A DNA stretch of 64,000 nt. Source: Cohaesibacter marisflavi. GTDB taxonomy: Bacteria > Pseudomonadota > Alphaproteobacteria > Rhizobiales > Cohaesibacteraceae. The notes under the pieces were generated by a model that was given only the letters and a program-made list of their open reading frames with translations, ran no database searches and was not told the origin of the DNA. A program made the position numbers and the translations under genes. Shown in pieces: positions 38,723-46,392 of the stretch (position 1 is its first letter; each line of letters starts with the position of its first letter). Where the stretch lies: the NCBI RefSeq assembly GCF_900115225.1, contig NZ_FOVR01000005.1, forward strand, positions 220,618 to 284,617, written 5' to 3'.

Positions 38723-39349
38723 TTATTTTTGAGGGTGATATTGTTTAGCAATCGGAACAAGCCTGTTTTTAAGTTCCTGCTTGACGTAGACCTCAACCAC
38801 GCAGCGGACAAACCCCGATACATCCATCTGAGGTTCAGGCTTAACAGAGACGCCTAAGAAGCTGCGATAACCTGTTTCACTCAAAAACGGCCTATCGTAT
38901 TCCACGGCTCGGACAGAAAAGCCGAGATACGGCATAGCTGTTGCACCTATCCCAAATATTCCTCCCATTGAGACCTGTAGCCTCATATTGGCGACAGTCA
39001 TTTGGAATGTGCCTTCTTGCCCCCATAGAGGCACTGCACCGGGTATAGCGGCTGTTTCTCTGGCAAGAACACATCCCGGCGCATCATCATGGGCAATAAT
39101 GCCCGGTTCATTGCCATTGAGCTTGCGAGCCAATAAATGGGCTTCTTCGCGGATCGCAATAGCTTGTTCAAAATCATTTTCCAGCATGGCAACGTGGTGC
39201 TGTTCGATCTGCTGGCGATAGAGGGCTATAGCCTCCTCCATCGTCTCGGGTAGGTGAGCCGTTTCCTGCTCAAACTGTCTTGCTTGGTTGTCTGCGTCCG
39301 CATCTGCTAGCAGAGAGTCAAATCCGAATTGTTCAGGGGAATTGGTCAT
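38723..39349 (-). CDS. Hypothetical protein of the mobile element
   Basis: 208 residues starting MTNSPEQFGFDSLLADADAD. The N-terminal half is acidic and helical, with ETMEEAIALYRQQIEQHHVA and an AIAIREEAHLLARKLN helix. The C-terminal half is beta-rich (GTFQMTVANMRLQVSMGGIFG). It follows ardA by 13 bp on the same strand, so they form an operon. Such ArdA-linked proteins recur on rhizobial plasmids and islands; the function is unknown to me. No membrane segment or signal. Confidence 0.65.
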   Translation of the reverse strand: MTNSPEQFGFDSLLADADADNQARQFEQETAHLPETMEEAIALYRQQIEQHHVAMLENDFEQAIAIREEAHLLARKLNGNEPGIIAHDDAPGCVLARETAAIPGAVPLWGQEGTFQMTVANMRLQVSMGGIFGIGATAMPYLGFSVRAVEYDRPFLSETGYRSFLGVSVKPEPQMDVSGFVRCVVEVYVKQELKNRLVPIAKQYHPQK

Positions 39350-39362
39350 GGTCTCATCCCCC

Positions 39363-39866
39363 TTACGCGCAACGATAGATGTAATTTTGTCCTGCGATCT
39401 CAGTTTCGGAATATTCCATTCCCAGATCACGAGCCATAGCGTCATAGTCGATATAGAATTGCAGGTTTTCGGGAATATCGCCGTAAAGCCCTTCCTCGAC
39501 AAATTGCTCTGCAAGCTCTCTCAGACTGTCCACGAAATAGAGTTCAACGCCCAAAAGGTCAGGATCACATTGCGGATCAAAATCATAACCACATTCGCCG
39601 CACGCTATAATTACATTGATTTTTTGCCAGTCCTCCCATTCCTCTGTTAATTCAAGGAAGTCAGCAACATTGGCTTGATTGAGGCCGATGGCTTTTGCCA
39701 ATGCGCAATCTATGCCCTCTCCATCGATGAATTGGATTTCGAATTCTTCAACGGCATCGCCATAAGCGTTCTTAGCTTTTGCTGCTTTGCTCTGATATTC
39801 TTCCTTGCTTTCAAAATAGAAGCCAGTTGCTGAAATATCATAGGGTTGTGCGTGTAGTTGGGTCAT
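39363..39866 (-). CDS. ardA: Antirestriction protein ArdA
   Basis: 167 residues, strongly acidic. Family motifs are PYDISATGFYFESKEEY, EEFEIQFIDGEGID, the GYDFDPQCDPDLLGVELY segment and the C-terminal block LREL-AEQFVEEGLYGDIP, then DYDAMARDLGMEYSETEI. ArdA mimics bent B-DNA and blocks type I restriction (and sometimes modification) when the element enters a new cell. It is read from the minus strand with a 350-bp structured upstream region. Confidence 0.93.
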   Translation of the reverse strand: MTQLHAQPYDISATGFYFESKEEYQSKAAKAKNAYGDAVEEFEIQFIDGEGIDCALAKAIGLNQANVADFLELTEEWEDWQKINVIIACGECGYDFDPQCDPDLLGVELYFVDSLRELAEQFVEEGLYGDIPENLQFYIDYDAMARDLGMEYSETEIAGQNYIYRCA

Positions 39867-40219
39867 CTCCTTCTTCCTTTCTTAAATGAAAACTGGGTTG
39901 CACATGCAACCCTGCTTCCGGTCGAGGATGGAGATGGGAGGGGACAAGGAAAATCGATGCGGATGGTGCGGGCGCAAGGCACTGAGCCACGGTCCGTGTC
40001 TATTTTCCTTGCGGGGAGAAAGAGGCAAAGCCCCTTGGCTTCCCCGACTGACAAAAAGCGCCGCCATGCGGCACTAATCCTGATCAGGGATCGAAGCTGG
40101 AACGGCCTAGACCGCAACGTGGGCTTGGTTCACAAGAGCCCGACCGGATGTCCAACAAGAATTTGTTGCTATTTATGCTAAGTAGTTTGCTGCGTTCAGA
40201 TGAAATCGGATTTGTTCAA
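39867..40219. promoter_or_regulatory. Structured upstream region of ardA
   Basis: No gene. It contains the palindrome GGTTGC-acat-GCAACC (39895-39910) and a longer inverted repeat, CAAGGAAAAT at 39945-39954 with ATTTTCCTTG at 40002-40011, enclosing a GC-rich loop that can fold further. Early antirestriction genes of conjugative plasmids can be transcribed from folded single-stranded promoters during entry. These repeats could be of that type, which is an inference. Confidence 0.4.
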
Positions 40220-41779
40220 CTAAACATAGAACTTGAAGGGTTGACGTTCAGCATCCTGTGCACTGCCCATAACGAGGACATCTCCTACTTTGTCTGCAAA
40301 CCGTATTGTAACAGGTAACGAGTCACTGTAGTTGGATGCGTTATAATTAATTTTCGTGAGATTTAAGATGTCACGCAGAACGACCTCTATTTCTGGCGGT
40401 TCGTTTGTTGATCTTAGCACCGTCACTGAAATCGGATTTGGTGTTTCAGGCCCCATATAAGTGTCTATGCGCGGCACATAGCCCGAAGTCCAAAGAAAAG
40501 CATCACTCTTGCCAAGAACCATTGCCGTTCCCCGTATGCAAGGGTAATCCCCCTCACGAAACAGTTTAACATCACCGAAAGTTGGTCTGATACGCACGGC
40601 CACAATATTTGTTTCACTTGGAGCTGCCTCGGAAAAGGCTTCCCATTCTTCTTGGCTGAACTTTGTTTTGCCGTGAATAAAGAGCTCTTTGGGATTACCT
40701 CCGAATTTATCTCGATACGTGGTAAGTACCGTCTGTATAAGGTTAATTGCGGCTTCCTTGGAAAGATGAAATTCCTTTTCTTTTGTCATCCATGGGCCGT
40801 TCGCTCCGCGAAAAACTACGCCGTCACCTTCGCTTAAGAACATCTGGGCGGCACAGCAAGCGTGATTGTCTTTGTGATTTGGAAGCAGTTTAAACACTAA
40901 CCCGATATAACAGACCCCCTCGCGCATGCCTGAGATCTTCCACGGTGGTGTGGCTTGGCTCTTGTAGTACAGTGCAGTTGCGAGATTCCAAGATATCGAC
41001 GCAGGATCTTGAACTCCGCGAATAGGATTGCCAGCTCGATTGAGAAATTTTCCCGGACTTAATGTGGTTTCTCGAACAAGTTGACAAACCTCCCCAACTG
41101 TTAAAAGCTTCGCCTTGATTTGACGGTGAAAGTCAGGAATATCGTCAAAAATCACTTCCCCTGCGAGTATTGGGTCGTCAATAAATAGCGGTAAATCTGC
41201 TCGTGCCCTTTGTTTTTTGTTGAAGTCACCAGGCGTTAGTTCTCCTGAAGCGCGTCTTTTAATCGCCTCTGGTCTACAGCGCTTATGAATGAGCTCTGGC
41301 AAGACCAATACCCAGACATCAACGCGTTCCTCTTCTTGATTCAGATGACGAATAATCAGGTCAACAAACAGACTTGCTGTTTTAGCAACGGCCTCGTGTC
41401 CGTTTTCAATAGAGGTAGCTTCATCAATTTCTTGTGCAGTTAGATGGTATTCCGTGAAAGAGTCTGGATCTATTTTGATGCTAAAAGCCTCAGTTAACCC
41501 GGGAAAATCAGATAAATGCAGTCGAACATTTTTATCGCGACTGGCTGCAGCTGGCACAGCCACCCCTTCATTCAATCGATTCGACCACGCTTTAAACTCT
41601 GAAATACCTTCGGACGTGCCGATGACGCCGAGTTTGACTTCCTTTCTGGAAAGCTTCCCTTCTGGGCCATATAGAAACAAACCGTCCTTAGGGTGGTCAA
41701 AAGTTTGTCCGTAAGCGAATTCTAACTCTGGCTCGTCTATATGTATGATTTGCAGCGATGTTTCTGGAAACTCAATCAT
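40220..41779 (-). CDS. Short prokaryotic Argonaute (MID-PIWI), SPARTA subunit
   Basis: 519 residues, no N or PAZ domain. MID part: RVDVWVLVLPELIHKRCRP. PIWI part: TTLSPGKFLNRAGNPIRGVQ, then SISWNLATALYYKSQATPPW, REGVCYIGLVFKLL, KELFIHGKTKFSQEEWEAF, and the late LPVTIRFADKVGDVLVMGS. This layout is that of catalytically inactive short Argonautes that bind a guide and recognise invader nucleic acid, then activate a partner. The first codon overlaps the end of the TIR-APAZ gene (ATGA, 41776-41779). Both genes are much more AT-rich than the chromosome. Confidence 0.9.
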   Translation of the reverse strand: MIEFPETSLQIIHIDEPELEFAYGQTFDHPKDGLFLYGPEGKLSRKEVKLGVIGTSEGISEFKAWSNRLNEGVAVPAAASRDKNVRLHLSDFPGLTEAFSIKIDPDSFTEYHLTAQEIDEATSIENGHEAVAKTASLFVDLIIRHLNQEEERVDVWVLVLPELIHKRCRPEAIKRRASGELTPGDFNKKQRARADLPLFIDDPILAGEVIFDDIPDFHRQIKAKLLTVGEVCQLVRETTLSPGKFLNRAGNPIRGVQDPASISWNLATALYYKSQATPPWKISGMREGVCYIGLVFKLLPNHKDNHACCAAQMFLSEGDGVVFRGANGPWMTKEKEFHLSKEAAINLIQTVLTTYRDKFGGNPKELFIHGKTKFSQEEWEAFSEAAPSETNIVAVRIRPTFGDVKLFREGDYPCIRGTAMVLGKSDAFLWTSGYVPRIDTYMGPETPNPISVTVLRSTNEPPEIEVVLRDILNLTKINYNASNYSDSLPVTIRFADKVGDVLVMGSAQDAERQPFKFYV

Positions 41780-43152
41780 GCTTCGTCCTCCGCCAAATAT
41801 CCTTGCAAAGTTGAAAGATCAGTCTCCTCGCCATCTTCACCCAATTTATAACGTTGTCGCGCTGACACGGGAGAGGTGGCCTGAATTGGCATTGCGTCAA
41901 GCACGATGAACTGTCCTATGCCAACTGGTAATGACACGTAAGGGCTATCGCCAGCCAAAACTTCCATGAACGCCATCATTCGGCCATGCCATGCTTTGTT
42001 CCGCCATGTGCTGCAAACAGAACGACGAAGACGGTGCTGTATCTTTGCATCTTCAATAGGCGCGCCTTTTTCAATCCCTTTAGCCTCGGAGAATAAAACG
42101 CGCGCTTTTAATCTGAAATGAGGAAATGGAAAGAGGTTTGGTTGAGCACTTACGCCATATTCCCATACCTTTTTACGGGCAATATTTCGTAACATTGAGT
42201 TTCGACGGTTGCCCTGACGCCCCCATGATATGCGTTGCTTGATTTTAACTTTGCCCTCTCCAACAATAAAGGCTGTGGATGCTGAAAATATCTTTGCCAC
42301 AAAATTTTGATTTCGAAGATGATTTTCCCAAGCCTGTCGGAATAGGTTCACCAAAATCTTTTTGGCTTCGCCCGATGTAATTCCTAATTTACTTTGCCCC
42401 TCATCAATGAAATCCATATAAGGTGTTGCTATAGCAACAGAAAATGAACCAAGCTCTGGGAATTGCTCTTCAAAATCCAGTGAACTCGCAAATGCAAGAT
42501 ACCCTTCGCCGTGTGGAACTACTGGAAAATGGATGTCATCTGCCATTCTGTTCCGAATGCTATCAGTCACACTTCCAACTGGAACAACATAGTTGATTTC
42601 GTCTGGAACGCTCTGAATACGCAGCCAGTTTGATGTGAGTGTCTCGGGCGTATCCTCAAGTTCGACGCCTCTTCGCCTTTGATATGCAGCCCAGTTTGGT
42701 TGTATCAATGGTGCTTTTTTGGGTACATCTTCGTCTTCCAAATATGCAAGAAGGTTCGTTAGTCCATCTGCCCAACTTCTTTCAAAGTCAATGTACTGCA
42801 AGCTTCCAATACCAAATACTTTCTTGAAACGCCGGAGTTTCAAAGGAATGATGAAGTTTGGATCAGGTATGCTTGCCCTTAGATCCATGGCAATTTCGAC
42901 TTCCTCAATTACTCCAGGACGTTGGAGCGTTTCGTCACTACAGCATAGAAGCATTTTAATGGATTCATCCTGCAGTGTATTTGTCAACTTTAGCCGCCAG
43001 CCGTCTCCCGGTTTTAGGCGAAGAATATCGGCGAAAACTTCATAACCCTCAGCCTCTAACCGTGGTGCAAGCCACAATGCGAAAGCATCATCTCCGGGAG
43101 TGGCCTTTGAGATGAAGATCTTGGTTCTGCGGGAATCTGGATCTGTGTTCAT
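41776..43152 (-). CDS. TIR-APAZ effector, SPARTA subunit
   Basis: 458 residues. The TIR domain (about 10-140) opens TKIFISKATPGDDAFALWLA and has GYEVFADILRLKPGDGW; RPGVIEEVEIAMDL places the probable NADase glutamate at residue 84. The remainder (about 150-458) is the APAZ domain (for example PVVPHGEGYLAFASSLDFEE and WRNKAWHGRMMAFMEVLAGD), which holds the short Argonaute. On recognition of plasmid-derived targets such complexes oligomerise and destroy NAD(+), killing or arresting the host cell. First gene of the two-gene operon. The divergent helicase starts 146 bp away. Confidence 0.9.
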   Translation of the reverse strand: MNTDPDSRRTKIFISKATPGDDAFALWLAPRLEAEGYEVFADILRLKPGDGWRLKLTNTLQDESIKMLLCCSDETLQRPGVIEEVEIAMDLRASIPDPNFIIPLKLRRFKKVFGIGSLQYIDFERSWADGLTNLLAYLEDEDVPKKAPLIQPNWAAYQRRRGVELEDTPETLTSNWLRIQSVPDEINYVVPVGSVTDSIRNRMADDIHFPVVPHGEGYLAFASSLDFEEQFPELGSFSVAIATPYMDFIDEGQSKLGITSGEAKKILVNLFRQAWENHLRNQNFVAKIFSASTAFIVGEGKVKIKQRISWGRQGNRRNSMLRNIARKKVWEYGVSAQPNLFPFPHFRLKARVLFSEAKGIEKGAPIEDAKIQHRLRRSVCSTWRNKAWHGRMMAFMEVLAGDSPYVSLPVGIGQFIVLDAMPIQATSPVSARQRYKLGEDGEETDLSTLQGYLAEDEA

Positions 43153-43210
43153 GAACCTAGCCTACTTCTACTTGAAATATATTAATAGTGGTAAATTTAG
43201 TTTAATACAC

Positions 43211-43238
43211 TTGATGAAAACTTTGCTTGCCTTATAAA
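43211..43238 (+). promoter_or_regulatory. Candidate promoter of the helicase gene
   Basis: TTGATG, a 16-bp spacer and TATAAA in the 146-bp divergent gap, 60 bp before the helicase start. The same gap must hold the SPARTA promoter, which I cannot place. Confidence 0.45.
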
Positions 43239-43298
43239 TAAATCATCCACCTGGCACAGGGTCATCTGGAGTAAGCTTGAATAATAAAGAGGTTCCAA

Positions 43299-45884
43299 AT
43301 GGCCTTTAAATCCAATACGTTTTCACAGTCGGTAACAGTCAACCCTGCGGCGCATTTTAAAACCCTTACTAAGCGCCAGTTTCCAGACGTGATGCCTCAC
43401 CAAAAGGAAATGCTCGAAGAGTATGCTGCGCAATTTGAAGCGAAGCCCGATGTTGCACTTCAGCTTCCCACAGGGAGCGGCAAGACACTCGTGGGCCTCT
43501 TAGTCGCCGATTGGCGACGTATCAAATATGATGATCGGGCTGTCTATTTGTGTCCAACCCGGCAATTGGTGCGCCAAACAGTGCTGCAAGCTAGAAACCA
43601 ATACGGCATTGATGTCGTAGATCTATCAGGGTCTAAAAACAGTTTTTCTCCCGCTGATCGTACCGCCTACATGACTGGCGCTAAGGTGGCTATTAGCACT
43701 TATTCAGGCCTGTTCAACAGTAATCCCTTTTTTGAGAATCCTGACCTCATTGTTATTGATGATGCCCATGCCGCTGAGAACTACATCGCAAAGATGTGGT
43801 CACTGGAAATTGAGGCAAATTCTCCGCTTCATACAGCACTTGCAGAGTATCTGAGGCCTTACCTCGACCCTCAAGACTATTCGCGATTGACAGGGGATTG
43901 GATGGGAGCAGCAGATGCTACCTGGGTAGAAAAGCTTCCAAGTCCGTTGGTAGCTGAAATATGTGAAGGATTCGCGAGTATCGTTGACGCTCATGTAGAT
44001 AGTGACAATCCCAAACTGTACTACCCTTGGTCGCTTATTCGCAACCATTTGCATGCTTGCCATATTTATCTCGCCTCACGCGAAATTCTCATCCGCCCGC
44101 TTATACCTCCTGCTTCATCTCATGCGCCGTTTGAGAATGCTAAACAGCGCATCTACATGTCGGCCACTCTCGGAGCAGGCGGAGATTTGGAGCGGCTTAC
44201 GGGCCGCAAGAGTATTGATCGGCTCCCAGCACCGGAAGGGTTTCAAAGTTCCGGTGTAGGCCGGCGCTTCTTCGTTTTCCCAAGCCTGTCTTTAACCGGC
44301 GATGAAACGGACACGCTACGCTTGGATATGCAAAAACGAGCTGGTCGTTCGGTTATTTTGACCCCGTCCACTCCTCAAGCAGAAGCCCACGCCGCGCGGA
44401 TTACAAATAACTTTTCGGGCTGCGACATCTTCATGAAAGATGGAATTGAAGCTGATAAGGCACCGTTCGTCGAGAGTGATCAAGCTGTAGCAATTCTGGC
44501 CAATCGCTACGACGGTATTGATTTTCCGGGCGATGAATGCCGCTTGCTGTGTTTAGATGGTCTTCCTCGTGCGATGAATTCGCAAGAGCGTTTCATTATG
44601 TCTAAGATGGGGGCTGCAGCACTCTATAATGAACGCGTACAAACGCGTGTTCTTCAAGCGGCGGGCCGTTGTACTAGGGCGCTTCAAGATAGATCAACAG
44701 TTTTCATCACAGGAACTGAACTGGTTGATTTTTTGGCAGATAGCAGGCAGTGGAAATTTTTTCATCCCGAGCTGCAGGCCGAATTAGCATTTGGTGTTGA
44801 TCAATCGACAAATGTAGAACCCGCCGACATATTGGAAAATTTCAATATGTTTATGGACAACAATTCCGATTGGGCGCACGCAGACCAGATGATCCGTACC
44901 GCTGTGGACACGTATCAACAAGCTCCTTTTCCCGCGATGGAAGAGCTAAGCGCTATAGTGAAGCATGAAGTCATCTTTCAGGAAGCATTGTGGAATAACG
45001 ATGATGAGTCCGCTCTAGCGTCGGCGCGAACAATTCTTGGTGGCCTCAACCATCCAGATTTACGCGGATATCGGGCATTGTGGCACTATCTAGCTGGTTC
45101 GGCTGCATTACGCCTTTCCGAAGATGACGGAGATGGCCAAAGCAAAGCTGCGCAAGAGCAGTTCGAAAAGGCAAAAAAGGCTGCACCATCAGTTTCCTGG
45201 TTGAATACCTTGGCTCGTATTGTCAGCGCCCATGAGGACGGACCGGAAGATGATCAGCGACCAGAGACACTTAAGCAGGTTGAGCTACTAGAAAAGCAAT
45301 TCTTAGCCTTGGGCACAGCTACAAATGCCAAATTCGAGAAAAGGGTTGCCAAGATTCAAAAAGAAATCTTGAGTCCTGAAACATTTGAAACGGCACAAGT
45401 TGATTTAGGTAAGCTATTAGGTTTTTCATCTGGAAATGACGAAAGCGACGCGGCTCCTGATCCCTGGTGGTTGGGCGAAAAAATTGGGGTCGTCTTTGAA
45501 GACCATGCAGACGGTAAAGAATCTACAGTTTTTGGAGCTACAAAAGCACGGCAGGCATCCAGTCACCCAAAATGGATCAAGAAGAATGTGCCAGGTACTG
45601 AGAACATGGAGATATTTCCCGTCCTCGTGACTCCGTGCACTCAAGCGAAAAGCGGCGCCGATCCTCAGCTTGATAATGTGCGCTACTGGGCCCTGAATGA
45701 CTATGTTTTATGGGTTAGCAGAGCAGTCGCAGTGCTGCGTGAGCTTAAAGGCACGTTCCCAGGCGAGGGAGATCTCGTCTGGCGTGCAGAAGCAGAGCAA
45801 AAGCTTGAAGCGGAGTCCTTGACCCTAAACGCGCTGTTGGCAAACCTGCCAATGGCAACGAGTGCAATGAAAATTGTCGCCTGA
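43299..45884 (+). CDS. Superfamily-2 DinG/XPD-like helicase, candidate defence protein
   Basis: 861 residues. Motif I is ALQLPTGSGKT, Ia VYLCPTRQLVRQ, II DLIVIDDAHAAENY, III RIYMSATLG, IV SVILTPSTPQAE, V LANRYDGIDFPGD and VI QAAGRCTRALQDRSTVFI. Order and the DDAH box place it with DinG/XPD helicases, but no iron-sulfur cysteine group is seen. The C-terminal 300 residues are helical and then carry an unrecognised domain (STVFGATKARQASSHPKWIK, EIFPVLVTPCTQAKSGA) that could be nuclease-like. AGAGG precedes the ATG. Divergent from SPARTA and followed by the hairpin array. Function unknown. Confidence 0.82.
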   Translation: MAFKSNTFSQSVTVNPAAHFKTLTKRQFPDVMPHQKEMLEEYAAQFEAKPDVALQLPTGSGKTLVGLLVADWRRIKYDDRAVYLCPTRQLVRQTVLQARNQYGIDVVDLSGSKNSFSPADRTAYMTGAKVAISTYSGLFNSNPFFENPDLIVIDDAHAAENYIAKMWSLEIEANSPLHTALAEYLRPYLDPQDYSRLTGDWMGAADATWVEKLPSPLVAEICEGFASIVDAHVDSDNPKLYYPWSLIRNHLHACHIYLASREILIRPLIPPASSHAPFENAKQRIYMSATLGAGGDLERLTGRKSIDRLPAPEGFQSSGVGRRFFVFPSLSLTGDETDTLRLDMQKRAGRSVILTPSTPQAEAHAARITNNFSGCDIFMKDGIEADKAPFVESDQAVAILANRYDGIDFPGDECRLLCLDGLPRAMNSQERFIMSKMGAAALYNERVQTRVLQAAGRCTRALQDRSTVFITGTELVDFLADSRQWKFFHPELQAELAFGVDQSTNVEPADILENFNMFMDNNSDWAHADQMIRTAVDTYQQAPFPAMEELSAIVKHEVIFQEALWNNDDESALASARTILGGLNHPDLRGYRALWHYLAGSAALRLSEDDGDGQSKAAQEQFEKAKKAAPSVSWLNTLARIVSAHEDGPEDDQRPETLKQVELLEKQFLALGTATNAKFEKRVAKIQKEILSPETFETAQVDLGKLLGFSSGNDESDAAPDPWWLGEKIGVVFEDHADGKESTVFGATKARQASSHPKWIKKNVPGTENMEIFPVLVTPCTQAKSGADPQLDNVRYWALNDYVLWVSRAVAVLRELKGTFPGEGDLVWRAEAEQKLEAESLTLNALLANLPMATSAMKIVA

Positions 45885-46172
45885 CGAGGGGGCAAGGTTC
45901 TCACAACTAATCAGGTGAACGTCCGCCACTTTAAGGGGGTTCAAGGGGCGCAATAGCCCTTTGATCAGGTTCAGCGAAGATACGCTGACGCTCCATCCAA
46001 TCTGCGAAAGGTTGGTCTCAATGAAATTGACATGGGGTTCCAAGGGGAGAATGAAAGCTCCCTTTGGCGGGAATGAAACGCCCGGTCGTTTCGCTGACGC
46101 TTAGATGGCTCGATGCCTGGAACGCGTCAATAGCCGGGAGGGATGCAACGGGAGACGCGCAGCGGGTCTCCC
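45885..46172. other. Non-coding spacer after the helicase
   Basis: About 290 bp. Short recurring phrases such as GGGGTTCAAGGGG and GGGGTTCCAAGGGG, and several small inverted repeats (for example GGGAGACgcgcagcgGGTCTCCC at 46151-46172). Frames are open on both strands through repeat structure, but none looks like a protein. Confidence 0.4.
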
Positions 46173-46344
46173 TTGCCAAGATGTGCTGGTGTCTGCCAGC
46201 ACACATCTTGCAGTCCGTGGCTTTTGCCACACATCTTGCATACCGTGTGAACCTCTTGTGAGCACACACCTCGCAGCCCGTGGCTTTTGCCACACATCTC
46301 GCAGTCCGTGTGAACCTCAAGTGAGCACACGACTTGCAGTCCGT
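46173..46344. repeat. Tandem hairpin array with 63-bp period
   Basis: Five copies of an 18-base core (ACACATCTTGCAGTCCGT and variants) start at 46201, 46229, 46264, 46292 and 46327, with spacings alternating 28, 35, 28, 35. Between cores two hairpins alternate: GTGGC-tttt-GCCAC and GTGTG-N13-CACAC. A larger hairpin (AAGATGTG-CTGG with CCAG-CA-CACATCTT) opens the array at 46179. The last core leads into TCCTTTAGGATA. The regular alternation suggests a structured RNA or a DNA target for a protein. Confidence 0.75.
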
Positions 46345-46392
46345 CCTTTAGGATAGGAGCAACCTGTATTTTTAGGGACAGGTTATCCAGCT

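Noticed and set aside
40220..41779. Catalytically active Argonaute nuclease
   Set aside because: Length and domain order are those of short, inactive pAgos; the associated TIR-APAZ is the effector. I could not confirm every catalytic position without alignment.
46201..46344. CRISPR array
   Set aside because: Spacing alternates 28/35, the segments between cores are themselves two repeated hairpins, not unique spacers, and no cas gene is present.
46018..46356. Several cysteine-rich frames on both strands (for example with CGKSHG repeats)
   Set aside because: They arise because a 63-bp repeat is divisible by three and lacks stops in several frames. No frame stands out and none has a ribosome site.
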